This document shows, one piece after another, positions 1-8,962 of a DNA stretch of 42,395 bases. Each line of letters begins with the position of its first letter. Within the stretch, counting starts at the first letter, position 1. Location of the stretch: assembly GCF_004349065.1 (NCBI RefSeq), contig NZ_SMKZ01000056.1, forward strand, positions 1 to 42,395, written 5' to 3'. Made by a program: the position numbers and the translations under genes. This DNA is from Jiangella asiatica. Lineage in GTDB: Bacteria; Actinomycetota; Actinomycetes; Jiangellales; Jiangellaceae. The notes under the pieces are model-generated. The model worked only from the letters and a program-made list of their open reading frames with translations. It was not told where the DNA came from and did no database searches.

Positions 1-93
1 ACCCAGGACTCAGCCGACCCCCCACCCTTCTGACCCAGCCCAGCCCGAGGGGGCGTGTCATCCGGTCTCGGTCATGGGCAGGATCGCGCGGTG
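1..93. other. Left edge, no supported gene
   Basis: These bases lie downstream of the eccC stop codon. A minus-strand frame opens at an ATG at 61-59 and stays open to the window edge for 20 codons. It has no convincing ribosome binding site and too little protein to recognise. It could be the first codons of another secretion gene or chance. Confidence 0.3.
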
Positions 94-3000
94 CTACGTC
101 GTCGTCTCGGGCACCTGGACCAGCTGCCACTGACCGGCGGCGACGAACAGGCCGCGGCCGGGCGGCATGCCGCCGGTGAGCGACCGCGGCAGCTTGACGC
201 CGAAATGGTCGCCGTCGGCAGGGGCGCCTGGGGACAGCAGCACGCCGGACCGGGACTTCTTGAGCACCGCCGCCGGGCCGCGGTAGCTGCTGCCGAGGTC
301 GTCGGTGGTGCCGGCGGCGACGATGACGCTGCCGGTGTCGCGCAGCTTGGGCAGGTGCTTGGTGAGCAGGTCGACCATCCAGCCGTCGACTCCCATGAGC
401 TCGAGGTCGTCGATGATGACGGCGGTGGGCTGGCCGCCCTTCTCCGGGACCATCGACTCGTAGAGCTTGGTGGTCTCGTCCTTCTCGGCCTCGAGGTCGA
501 TGACCGCCTCGACGCCGTCACGGCCGGCCAGCGCGCCCAGAGGGCTGCGCCTCGGTGTGACGACGAGCAGCTTCCAGCCACGGTCCAGCATCGACGTGGT
601 CATAGTGAGAAGCGTCGTGCTGCGGCCGGACCGGCGCGGACCCAGCACGAGGATGCCTGGGCCGTGGTCGATGGCGTCCAGAGCCCTCAGCGTGAGGGTG
701 TCGCCTCCCACGGCGACGGGCAGCTCGGTGGGCCGCAGCGGCCGCTCGACCAGCTCCATCGCGTCGGCGTAGCTGATGCGGGTGGGCAGCGGGTCGACCC
801 GGAACGGCAGGAATGCGCGCGGCACGTCGGCGTAGCGTTCCTTGGCCTCGCGCGCGATCTGCTGCAGTGCCGCCACCTGCGCCGTGCCCTCGACGTCGTC
901 GACCAGCAGCGCGACCTGGGTCTCCTGCAGGCCTTCGGTGCGGAACCCGCGACCGGCGGCCATGGACTCCGGGACCTTCTTCGGGCTCATGCCGATGGCG
1001 CCGAAGTCGGCGTTGTCGGTCATGCGCAGCATGAGCTTGTCCTCGAGGAGCGCCGAGATGCGCCCGACCAGGGTGGTGCGGTCCGACGCCACGACGACCT
1101 TGACGCCGACGCCGGAGCCTTCCTGCATGATCTGCATCCACTGGTCGATGAGCCGGCCGCTGTCGAAGTTCTCGAAGGACTGGACGAAGCCCTCCCAGCG
1201 GTCGAACAGGATGAGGATGTAGGGCAGCCGGGCGTCGGGCTCGGCGTTGGCCCGCTGCTCGCTGAGGTCGGCGTAGCCCTGCTCGGCGAGGATCTGCTGG
1301 CGGCGCCCGATCTCCGCGCGGATGCGGGCGGAGAGCCGGGACAGCCGGTCGGGCTGGTCGCGGCTCACGACGGCGCCGGTGTGCGGCAGGCCGACCATGG
1401 GCAGCAGCGCGTTGTTGCCGCAGTCGATGCCGTACAGGTGGACGTCGCGGGGAGAGATGGTGCGCCCGACGACACCGGCCACCGCCCGCAGCACAGTGGA
1501 GCGGCCGCTGCGCGGGGCACCGACGATGGACAGGTGCCCGCCGCCGGAGAGGTCGTAGGCGGCAACGGTGCGACGCTGCTCGCGCGGGACGTCGACGATG
1601 CCGAACGGGATGCGGATCTCGCGGCCGCGCTGGACCGCGCCGGCGGGGTCGGCCAGCACCTCGTCGAGGGTGACGGTGTCCGACAGCGGCGGCAGCCACG
1701 GCGGCGGCGGAGCCTTGACCCCGGTGCGCTCCGACGCGGTGTTGATGGCTGCGACCAGGCTTTCCAGGTCGGTCGGGGTGGAGACGTCTTCCTCGGCGTC
1801 GTCGGTCTCGGGCCGCTCCGGTGGCCGGCCCAGGCTCTCCCACGAGAGCTGGCGCAGGTCGACGGAGACCGCGGCGCCCGGCGCCGAGGGCCGGCCACCG
1901 ACACGCGAGGACTGGAACGCCACCAGCGACGACGCGCCGAGCCGGGCATAGGCGCGACCGGGGGTGGACTTGGAGATCTCCGCGGCGTCCTTGGACTCGA
2001 TGACGTCCTGGCTGTCGTTGCCGTCGGTGACCCGCAGCGCGATGCGCAGGTTGGTGTTGGACTTGATCTCCGCGCTGACGACGCCGGCAGGCCGCTGCGT
2101 GGCCAGCAGCAGGTGGACGCCGAGCGACCGGCCGCGCCTGGCGATGTCGACCAGGCCCTTGACGAAGTCGGGCAGCTCGGTGACCAGTGCGGCGAACTCG
2201 TCGATGATGATCATGAGCCGTGGCATCGGCTCGTCGTCGGGGCCCTTGGCCGCGAGGTAGTCCTCGATGTCCTTCTTGCCCGCGTGCGCCAGCTGGTGCT
2301 CGCGGCGGTGCAGCTCGGCGGCGAGGCTCTCCAGCGCCCGGGTGGTCAGGTGACCGTCGAGGTCGGTGACCATGCCGACGGTGTGCGCGAGGTGGTTGCA
2401 GTCCTTGAACGCCGCCCCGCCCTTGTAGTCGACCAGCACGAACGTCATCTCGTCCGGCCGGTTGGCCACCGCCAGCGACGCGATGAGGGTCTGCAGCAGC
2501 TCAGACTTTCCGGAACCGGTGGTGCCGGCGACCAAGCCGTGCGGGCCGTCGGCGCGGACGTCGACGGAGAACGGGCCGTCCATGCCCTCGCCGATGACCG
2601 CGCGGGTGGTGCGCCCGACACTGGTCCACCACCCGACGATCGCCTCCGGCGTGGGCGGGTCGAGCTTGAGGACGTCGAGCAGCCGGCTGGACATCGGCAG
2701 CGACGAGGAGAGGTCCTCGGAGCTGACGTCCTTGACCGGCGCGAGCGCCCGTCCCAGCCGCTCGCACCACGCCGGCGAGACGATGTCGAGGCGGATGCCC
2801 TCGACCGTCGGCTGGCCGGTGCGCCGGACCGTGGTGGCGGAAGGGCCGACCGACACGACCGCCCGGCACTCCTCCGGGAGCAGCCGCTCGTCGGCGTCGA
2901 TGCAAAGGAAGAACATGCCGAGGCGGGGGCCGTCGCGTAGCAGCGTGATGAGACCCGGCAGCAACCGGATGCGCCGGGCGCCGTCCAGGATGACCAACAT

Positions 3001-4740
3001 CGGCGGGAAGTTGATCTCGCGGGCGGCCATCAGGCCGCCACCGCGGTCGGCCGCGACGGCCTTGCGCCGCTCGATGGTCGCCATCAGCTCGGCCACCCGC
3101 CGGGCGGTCGTCTCGTCATCGGTGCCGATGCCGGCGATGACCTCGGACTCCTCGCCCCGGCGCACATGCGGCAGCCAGCGCGTCCAGTTCCAGGCCGAGC
3201 CGCCGTCGGGGTCGGACAACACGACCATCTCGATGTCGGCCGGGCTGTGCAGCGCGGCGATCTGCGCGACCATCCAGCCGGCCACCTGGCGACGGACGTC
3301 GTCGTGGCCGGCGACCCCGGTGACTCCGGCCTGCTCCAGCTGCACGCCCACGGGGACGTCCGGCGCGGTCCAGTGCAGCACCCGCTCGTGGTCCTCGCGC
3401 GCCGGATCGGTCATAGAGACCTCGCTGGGCACGTCGGCCGTGCCGACCCTGACGAGCATCCAATCGGGATCGGTGCGCCGGCGCTCCCACAGCCGGGACC
3501 GGGGACCGGTGGCGAACAGCAGCGTGGCGGCCGGGTCGGGCAGGTCGCGCCGGCGCGCGGCGCGCTCGGTGACCAGGCCGCGGTACGCCTGGCTCTCGAT
3601 GTTGCGGATGCGCTCGACGTAGGTCTTCATCTCTTCGGAGAAGCGACCCTGCTGCTGGTGCTTGCTGCTGCGCCAGCGGGAGATCATCATGATCGGCGAC
3701 AGCACCATGATCATCAGGCTGAACGGCGACCGGGTGAAGTAGAACATCGCCCCGCCCATGATCATCGGAGCGATCGCGATGACCCAGGGCATCGGCTCCT
3801 TGTCCGGCTTGCGCGGCTCGTTGGGCAGTCGGAACTCCGTCTGCCGCGGCGGCGGCAGCAGCCGGGGCGGGCGGTTGTAGTCGAGGGTGACGCCGCCAGG
3901 GCTGGGCGACAGCGATGCGTCCGGCTCGGCCGGCAGCGACAGCTCCAGGACGGTGTCGCCGACGACGACGGCGCTGCCCGCGGGCCACGTGGCCGGCCCG
4001 TCCAACGGCACCCGGTCCAGGTGCAGGAACGGCCGGTCGGCCTCGGGGTCGACGGTGAGGTTCGGGTGCTTGAGCCGGGCCAGCTCCTCCATGCGCTTCT
4101 TGAACCGGCGGGCCCGGCGCTTCTTCTTCGTCGCCGGCTCCTCGTCCTTCGGGACGACGATGGGCCCTTCGAGCAGCCGTTCCCGCGGTGGCGGCGGCAG
4201 CATGACACCGACCAGCGACCGCTCGGGGGTCACCGTGACCGCGCCGTCGACGGAGACGTCGAGGCGCAGCGCGACCGGCGGGTCGTCCTCGCCGCGCAAC
4301 CGGACCCCCGCCGTGGTCCTGCTGCCGACCTCGTGGCTGCCGGGCGAGAGGTAGTCGACGTGGCCGGCGCCCGGACCGGACACCGTGCGCACCTGGACCA
4401 CGCCGGTGCGCTCGGCGAACACGTCGGGCAGCGGCAGCCCGACACCGACCAGGGCGCCGTTGCGCAGGTCGGACTCGGCCACCTTCGTGGTCGGGTCGAG
4501 CGGCACGCTGCCGAGGTAGAGCGTGGGCGGCACGTCGGCCGGGTGGTCGTCGAAGACGCTCTCGCCGACGACGCCCAGGTGACGGCCCGCGCTGTGGACG
4601 ATTTGCGGCTCCGGCGCCGGGCGCACCCGGGTAGCGAGCTGCCGGGCGATGTCGGCGATCGTCGCGTCGTCCTCGCAGTCGATGGCGAGGTCGACGACGT
4701 CGCCGTCGCCCGCAGCGGTGGCACTCACCAGTAAGCGCAC
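94..4740 (-). CDS. eccC: Type VII secretion FtsK/SpoIIIE ATPase, EccC/EssC family
   Basis: This is the motor ATPase of a type VII (ESX/WXG100) secretion system, a membrane protein that recognises WXG100 substrates and powers their export. The 1548 residues contain an N-terminal FHA/ubiquitin-like region (about 1-300, EssC-like), two membrane segments (about 318-355) and three FtsK-type ATPase modules. Module 1 has an intact Walker A (GTTGSGKS, 739-746) and Walker B (FVLVDYKGG). Modules 2 and 3 have SGRST where the Walker lysine is expected, so they are probably regulatory. It is a single chain, unlike split mycobacterial EccCa/EccCb. The chosen start is a GTG with a weak Shine-Dalgarno; a possible nearby upstream ATG is out of frame. 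Codon 3 is TTA, a very rare codon in such DNA. The WXG100 gene lies upstream on the same strand, with a terminator between them. Confidence 0.93.
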   Translation of the reverse strand: MRLLVSATAAGDGDVVDLAIDCEDDATIADIARQLATRVRPAPEPQIVHSAGRHLGVVGESVFDDHPADVPPTLYLGSVPLDPTTKVAESDLRNGALVGVGLPLPDVFAERTGVVQVRTVSGPGAGHVDYLSPGSHEVGSRTTAGVRLRGEDDPPVALRLDVSVDGAVTVTPERSLVGVMLPPPPRERLLEGPIVVPKDEEPATKKKRRARRFKKRMEELARLKHPNLTVDPEADRPFLHLDRVPLDGPATWPAGSAVVVGDTVLELSLPAEPDASLSPSPGGVTLDYNRPPRLLPPPRQTEFRLPNEPRKPDKEPMPWVIAIAPMIMGGAMFYFTRSPFSLMIMVLSPIMMISRWRSSKHQQQGRFSEEMKTYVERIRNIESQAYRGLVTERAARRRDLPDPAATLLFATGPRSRLWERRRTDPDWMLVRVGTADVPSEVSMTDPAREDHERVLHWTAPDVPVGVQLEQAGVTGVAGHDDVRRQVAGWMVAQIAALHSPADIEMVVLSDPDGGSAWNWTRWLPHVRRGEESEVIAGIGTDDETTARRVAELMATIERRKAVAADRGGGLMAAREINFPPMLVILDGARRIRLLPGLITLLRDGPRLGMFFLCIDADERLLPEECRAVVSVGPSATTVRRTGQPTVEGIRLDIVSPAWCERLGRALAPVKDVSSEDLSSSLPMSSRLLDVLKLDPPTPEAIVGWWTSVGRTTRAVIGEGMDGPFSVDVRADGPHGLVAGTTGSGKSELLQTLIASLAVANRPDEMTFVLVDYKGGAAFKDCNHLAHTVGMVTDLDGHLTTRALESLAAELHRREHQLAHAGKKDIEDYLAAKGPDDEPMPRLMIIIDEFAALVTELPDFVKGLVDIARRGRSLGVHLLLATQRPAGVVSAEIKSNTNLRIALRVTDGNDSQDVIESKDAAEISKSTPGRAYARLGASSLVAFQSSRVGGRPSAPGAAVSVDLRQLSWESLGRPPERPETDDAEEDVSTPTDLESLVAAINTASERTGVKAPPPPWLPPLSDTVTLDEVLADPAGAVQRGREIRIPFGIVDVPREQRRTVAAYDLSGGGHLSIVGAPRSGRSTVLRAVAGVVGRTISPRDVHLYGIDCGNNALLPMVGLPHTGAVVSRDQPDRLSRLSARIRAEIGRRQQILAEQGYADLSEQRANAEPDARLPYILILFDRWEGFVQSFENFDSGRLIDQWMQIMQEGSGVGVKVVVASDRTTLVGRISALLEDKLMLRMTDNADFGAIGMSPKKVPESMAAGRGFRTEGLQETQVALLVDDVEGTAQVAALQQIAREAKERYADVPRAFLPFRVDPLPTRISYADAMELVERPLRPTELPVAVGGDTLTLRALDAIDHGPGILVLGPRRSGRSTTLLTMTTSMLDRGWKLLVVTPRRSPLGALAGRDGVEAVIDLEAEKDETTKLYESMVPEKGGQPTAVIIDDLELMGVDGWMVDLLTKHLPKLRDTGSVIVAAGTTDDLGSSYRGPAAVLKKSRSGVLLSPGAPADGDHFGVKLPRSLTGGMPPGRGLFVAAGQWQLVQVPETTT

Positions 4741-4891
4741 GTCACCGTCTTTCGCGTCGAGCCGGAGGTCACCGTCCCCAATGGCATCCTACCGGCGCCG
4801 CCGGCCGATTCGAGCGGGTGCTTCGAGTGCGGGCCCGCGGCATTCGGGACATTCGCCGGAACGCGCTGGCCCGGCGACTTGGGAAAAGGGC

Positions 4892-4928
4892 GGTGGCCCG
4901 CATCCGCGCGATGCGGATGCGGGCCACC
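4892..4928 (-). terminator. Intrinsic terminator after the WXG100 gene
   Basis: Perfect 16-bp inverted arms (4892-4907 and 4913-4928) enclose a 5-nt loop. Read on the minus strand, the hairpin is followed within 3 nt by CCTTTTCCC, a T-containing tract. It starts 20 nt beyond the WXG100 stop codon and about 150 nt before the eccC start. It should therefore end most WXG100 transcripts or lower eccC expression relative to the substrate gene. Confidence 0.8.
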
Positions 4929-4947
4929 CTGTGGCAATGCGACGGAC

Positions 4948-5220
4948 TCAGATACGGTCCGGCTCGCCAGTCGCCTCGGCGATGTTGTTGTGGTTGATAC
5001 GAACGTCGTCCGCGGCGCCGTTCAGAGCGTCACGCAGCGTGTCGAGGTTCTGCTTGTAGTCCTCCCACGCCGTGCGGAAGTCGTCGGCGTACCGACCGGT
5101 CCACACCGCGTTGGAGACACCGCCGTCGACCTCGGTCTTGATGCTCTCGGCCGCCTCGGCGTTGCTGGTGAACGTGCGGTGAAGCTCCTGAAGGGTACTT
5201 AGTTCTGCACCAACACCCAT
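4948..5220 (-). CDS. WXG100 (ESAT-6-like) secreted protein
   Basis: This 90-residue protein has the size and design of a WXG100 substrate: a helix, a W-T-G turn at residues 40-42, then a second amphipathic helix. Family members are exported as helical-hairpin dimers by EccC/EssC machines, and an eccC gene follows directly. I do not see the C-terminal YxxxD/E secretion signal found in many partners; it may be replaced by another signal or supplied by a partner protein. The ATG is preceded by a good ribosome binding site (AGGGAGA, about 8 nt spacing). The gene has its own likely promoter and terminator, so it appears to be a monocistron, consistent with high expression of a structural substrate. 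Only one WXG100 gene is visible, so it may homodimerise. Confidence 0.92.
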   Translation of the reverse strand: MGVGAELSTLQELHRTFTSNAEAAESIKTEVDGGVSNAVWTGRYADDFRTAWEDYKQNLDTLRDALNGAADDVRINHNNIAEATGEPDRI

Positions 5221-5287
5221 GGTTCTTTTCTCCCTTGTTGACTAAATGTGCTGGCCCCACCGCGTCGGGTGCGGCACGACATCGGAG

Positions 5288-5316
5288 AGCCTACCGGTCG
5301 CCGATGACTCGGCGAC
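5288..5316 (-). promoter_or_regulatory. WXG100 promoter with overlapping operator-like repeat
   Basis: Read on the minus strand, TAGGCT at 5293-5288 fits an actinobacterial -10 box, placing transcription start about 60 nt before the WXG100 ATG. Directly upstream is a perfect inverted repeat with 8-bp arms (GTCGCCGA at 5297-5304, TCGGCGAC at 5309-5316) and a 4-nt centre. It fills the -10/-35 spacer and reaches the -35 position, the expected place for a repressor site or for an activator replacing a poor -35. No clear TTGACA is present. Confidence 0.45.
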
Positions 5317-5486
5317 ATTCGGTCAGGCCTGTTCTCATGACCCGGCGATTTCTCCGCGACAAACTGTGACGCGGCCGGTCCGATGCGTCGTCGATCCGTG
5401 TGGATCGGCGAATTCACCGGGCGTTCCGGAGAGGAAATCACCGTTGTCTTCGTGTCACCTCCGATCGTCCAATACAGAACCGTCGA

Positions 5487-8400
5487 CTAAGCGAGATCAC
5501 GATGTCTCCCTCTGGAACTGGGCACCAGCTCCTCGAGCAGTGCCTGAGTCTCAGGCGCCAGCTCGATGCCGCCGATGCTCGTGAGGGTCTCGCTCATCTC
5601 GCCCTCCACCGCCATGACTCCGCCCCGCCCGTCGACGGCGTGCTGGGCCTGGATCAGGTCGCGCCAGAGCAGCTGCTCCGCCGGCCTGACCCGCAGCCCG
5701 GCCCGGGCCGCGGCTGCCGCCGTGGCCGGGTCGCCGCCGTCGCGGGTGATGACGGACAATCGATGCGCGGCGTCGACCAGCAGGTCCGACGCCACTCGTT
5801 CCACTCGGGCCCGCGCGATCCACGCGTACCGGCCCTGCGGACGGTCACTCAGCACCGGGCCGCGGGCTACCCGCAGCGCACGGCGCAGCAGGTCGGCCTC
5901 CTCCGACGGTCGGCGCACCTGCCGGGCCTGGCTCAACAGGGCGCACACCACGTCCCAGTCCAGGACGACAGCCTCGCTCAGCTTGAGCCGGCCGTCCTCG
6001 GTGGTCAGCAGGTACGGTGAGCCGGTCCGGTCGACGCCCAGCCACTCGCGCACCCGGGCGAAGGTGGCCTCGCGGACCGCGGCCGTGACCCCGCGCGGCC
6101 ACACCGCCGATGCCAGCACCGTCGGGTGCACGCCGTCGCGGTGCAGCGCCAGATGCACGACGATCTCGGTGGCCAGTGCCCGGCGCTCGGCCTCGATCTC
6201 CTCGCGGGCCTGCACCACCACCGGGCCGAGGATGTACACCCGGACCGGCGCGGTGGCCAGCTCCGCCTCGGTGACCAGCGCGCGGATCTGCGGCACCTCA
6301 GGACGGACCTCCGGCAGCCAGGCCTCGCTGAAGGTCGGCCCGGACGGGTCCGGGTCGCTGCTGCGGTCCGGGTCGACCAGGCCGACCAGTGCCTCGATGC
6401 TGCGCCAGGACAGCTGGTTCGCCCGCACCGACAACCCCAGCGCCGGCAGCTCCAGCGTTCCAGCTGCGTCGACGGAGATGCGCCACCGTGCGCCCGGCAC
6501 GTCGCCGGCGCAGATGACGCCCAGCGGCGACCGGCCGGCAGCGTTGGTCAGGGCCACCAACTGCTCTGCCAGCTCGCCCGTGGGCGGGGTGCCGAGGACG
6601 AGGTACTCCGGCATCCAGGTGCCGGCGCCGCCGGGCCGCACCCGGCCGGTGAGCACGTCGGTACCGAGCCGGTCCGAGCGACGCGCCGCCAGCTCGGGCA
6701 GCAGCGGCTCGACGCCGTCGACCAGCCGCAGCCGGCCCGGGTCGAACACGCTGAGCGCCTCTGGCAGGCCGTCGGCGGTGACCCGCAGGTGATCGGACCA
6801 CTGGTTGGTGGCCAACTCCACCGCCAGCGCCGTGACCACCTCGAACGTCGCTTCGGGGTCGCCGTCGATGCAGATCGGGCCGCCCGCGGCCTCCAGGTCG
6901 ATGAGCACGTCGCGGTCGCCGCTGCGGCCCAGCGAGACCAGGCCCGGGTACGGCGCGAGCACCTGCCCGCGCAGATCGGTGTCGACGGCCACGTCCGAGC
7001 GCGCCAGCAGCCAGCGGCGGCCGTCGTCGAGCACGGTCCACGGCGCCGGCGCGTCCTCCCGGGGCGGCGCCAGCAGCAGCTCGACCGAGGTGCTGTCGAC
7101 GACCGCCGCGTAGACCGGCGGCAGCGGCCGGCGTTCCTGCTGGCAGGACGCGGCCAGCGTGCGCAGGGCGTGGTCGAGCCAGCGAGCGCGGTCGGGGTCG
7201 GCGCCGATGCGCAGCGCGACCTCGGCCTCGACTTGGTCGTCGCCCGGCTCCGGGGTGCGGCGCCGGCGACGGATAGTCTCCAACGCGGCCAGCACACCGG
7301 CGGCCAGCAGGCCGGCATCGATGAGCCCGGCGTGCGGGTTGGTGTTGACCTGCTCGGCCTCCGCGCTGGCGGTGTAATCGGCGAACAGCCCGGCATCGAG
7401 GCCGCCGCCGGCCTCGCCCTGACCGCCGCCCTGGTCCGGCGCGGTCGGTGGCGGCGGCACCGGCGGTGTCTCCGGCGGCGCGGGCGTCTCGGCCGTGACG
7501 ACGTCGACACCGGCGGCGTCGGCCGGGACGATGAGCAGCCAGTTCGGGTAGATGAGCCGGGCCAGCGACAGCTCGTGGCCGTCGGGCTGCTCGCGGCCGC
7601 GATTGAGCTCGAAGATCTCCTGGTAGCGACGGCCGTCGCCCAGGGTGCGCTCGGCGATGTCCCAGAGGTTGTCGTGGTAGCGGCCGTCGGGCGGCTGGAC
7701 GACGTACACCTTCTGGCCGACCAGCTCCGCACCCTCCTCGGGATCGAGGACCATGTCGCCCAGCCGGTACTCGACCTCCTGCTCAGCGACGGGAGCCGCC
7801 GGCGGGGTCTCCTGCTGGACGGTGGCCTCGGCCTGCCCGTCGTAGCTCTCCGCCGCCGCGACGGTGGTCGGCGGGGCCTCCGGCGCCGCCGCGGGAGCCG
7901 CAGCAGCCGCTTGACCCACCGCGGCGGTCGCCACCAGCACCGACGCCACCAGGGCACGGGCGAAGCGCTGGGTCGGCCCGGACAGGGGCACCCGGCCGGG
8001 CAGGCCGACGCCGCGCACCGCGCTGCGCAGCTCGATCAGCACGCAGAGGGTGAACTGCAGCCAGGCCAGCCACACAACCCACAGCAGCACGCCGACCAGC
8101 TGCTCCGGGCCGATGGTGGCGGTGAGGTCGTCGCGCGTGGGCAGCGATGTCGGGATCGGGGGCGGACCGCCCAGGACCAGCAGCAGCACCGGGACGCCGA
8201 TCACCAGCAACAGCAGGGCGAATCCGGCGGCCAATGCCTGCGGGAGGCTGCGCTGCGGCTCCGGGACGCCGCGCTGCTGGAACCGCTGCGGGCCGACCTC
8301 ACGCGGCACACCGGAGGCGGCGATCGCCTCGACCGGAGACACCGGCCGGCCCGTGCGCTCGCCTCGCTGCGCCGCCCGACGGCGTCCCCCACCCGCGTTC

Positions 8401-8498
8401 ATGCTCATGTCGCCCGGTCGCGCTCCCGTTCTGGTTCGTTCCGCGGTCGGCGCGGTGTCGTCGCGCCACCCGCTCCCCTCGTTCGTCGGCTCGCTCAT
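5487..8498 (-). CDS. Membrane protein with external LysM and cytoplasmic SARP-type (BTAD) domain
   Basis: This 1003-residue protein ends the Tad operon and is coupled to the TadG-like gene by an ATGA overlap. Membrane segments lie near residues 88-110, 133-156, 180-200 and 390-408. A LysM domain (about 262-326, containing NLWDIAERTLGD) falls between segments 3 and 4, and proline-rich linkers follow it. A run of five arginines after segment 4 fits the positive-inside rule, so the LysM should be outside and the C-terminal half inside. Residues about 770-850 resemble a SARP winged helix and about 860-990 a BTAD helical repeat, as in AfsR/EmbR-type regulators. LysM binds peptidoglycan; BTAD domains occur in transcription factors. 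DNA binding by this protein is inference. Tad-associated LysM proteins of this kind are common in actinomycetes, but their job is not clear to me. Confidence 0.88.
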   Translation of the reverse strand: MSEPTNEGSGWRDDTAPTAERTRTGARPGDMSMNAGGGRRRAAQRGERTGRPVSPVEAIAASGVPREVGPQRFQQRGVPEPQRSLPQALAAGFALLLLVIGVPVLLLVLGGPPPIPTSLPTRDDLTATIGPEQLVGVLLWVVWLAWLQFTLCVLIELRSAVRGVGLPGRVPLSGPTQRFARALVASVLVATAAVGQAAAAAPAAAPEAPPTTVAAAESYDGQAEATVQQETPPAAPVAEQEVEYRLGDMVLDPEEGAELVGQKVYVVQPPDGRYHDNLWDIAERTLGDGRRYQEIFELNRGREQPDGHELSLARLIYPNWLLIVPADAAGVDVVTAETPAPPETPPVPPPPTAPDQGGGQGEAGGGLDAGLFADYTASAEAEQVNTNPHAGLIDAGLLAAGVLAALETIRRRRRTPEPGDDQVEAEVALRIGADPDRARWLDHALRTLAASCQQERRPLPPVYAAVVDSTSVELLLAPPREDAPAPWTVLDDGRRWLLARSDVAVDTDLRGQVLAPYPGLVSLGRSGDRDVLIDLEAAGGPICIDGDPEATFEVVTALAVELATNQWSDHLRVTADGLPEALSVFDPGRLRLVDGVEPLLPELAARRSDRLGTDVLTGRVRPGGAGTWMPEYLVLGTPPTGELAEQLVALTNAAGRSPLGVICAGDVPGARWRISVDAAGTLELPALGLSVRANQLSWRSIEALVGLVDPDRSSDPDPSGPTFSEAWLPEVRPEVPQIRALVTEAELATAPVRVYILGPVVVQAREEIEAERRALATEIVVHLALHRDGVHPTVLASAVWPRGVTAAVREATFARVREWLGVDRTGSPYLLTTEDGRLKLSEAVVLDWDVVCALLSQARQVRRPSEEADLLRRALRVARGPVLSDRPQGRYAWIARARVERVASDLLVDAAHRLSVITRDGGDPATAAAAARAGLRVRPAEQLLWRDLIQAQHAVDGRGGVMAVEGEMSETLTSIGGIELAPETQALLEELVPSSRGRHRDLA

Positions 8499-8962
8499 GG
8501 CACCTCCCCGGTGATGCCGACCGCCGGCCGTGCCGTGGCCTCGCCCTCGATGTCGAAGTCGTCTATGAAGATCAGTTGGAGCATGGAGGTCGGGACGGTG
8601 TCCTCCGCGTGCACGTAGACCTGGTTCGCACCGACCTGGACGGTGACCCTGCCGGCGTCGTAGCCGCGGTCGCTCATGTACTGGCGGGCCCTGGCCGCCG
8701 CCTGGTCCTGCAGCAGGATGACCTCACCGGTGGAGTACAAGGCGTCGAGGTCGATCTCGTTGGCCGCCGCGCGAGCCGCCTGCTCGACGTCGTCGTAGAT
8801 GCGCTGCCGGGCGTTGATGGCGAGACCCCCGTCGACCACCAGGCCGGCCAGCATGAACAGCATCACGATCAGCGTGACGACCATGGCGCTGATGGCGCCG
8901 CGCTCGCCCCCGCCACGCCGCAGCTCACCCAGCCGTCCGCCGGCTGGCGGCCGGCGCCTCAC
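8495..8962 (-). CDS. TadG-like Flp pilus assembly protein
   Basis: This 155-residue protein has a short basic leader, a possible prepilin-peptidase site after G22 (G|AISAM) and one hydrophobic segment (about 25-48) with the LAGLVVDGGLAINAR pattern typical of TadG N-termini. The +5 residue is Met rather than the Glu found in pilins and TadE proteins, as usual for TadG. The von Willebrand domain of long TadG proteins is missing, so this is a short version. The GTG start overlaps the upstream TadE stop by four bases, and its own stop overlaps the LysM/BTAD gene by four. It probably sits in the membrane with its C-terminus outside and helps assemble or anchor the pilus. Confidence 0.8.
   Translation of the reverse strand: MRRRPPAGGRLGELRRGGGERGAISAMVVTLIVMLFMLAGLVVDGGLAINARQRIYDDVEQAARAAANEIDLDALYSTGEVILLQDQAAARARQYMSDRGYDAGRVTVQVGANQVYVHAEDTVPTSMLQLIFIDDFDIEGEATARPAVGITGEVP

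Noticed and set aside
55-2940. Long plus-strand open frame opposite eccC
   Set aside because: Its translation is rich in Arg/Gly/Ala/Asp with no recognisable domain. It is the antisense shadow of a well-supported ATPase, an effect of high GC at third codon positions.
3166-4734. Plus-strand 522-codon open frame opposite the eccC N-terminus
   Set aside because: Antisense shadow: low-complexity His/Arg/Asp-rich product, no ribosome binding site, no family resemblance.
6126-8618. Plus-strand 830-codon open frame opposite the LysM/BTAD gene
   Set aside because: The minus-strand gene has clear domains and operon coupling; this frame is repetitive and unrecognisable.
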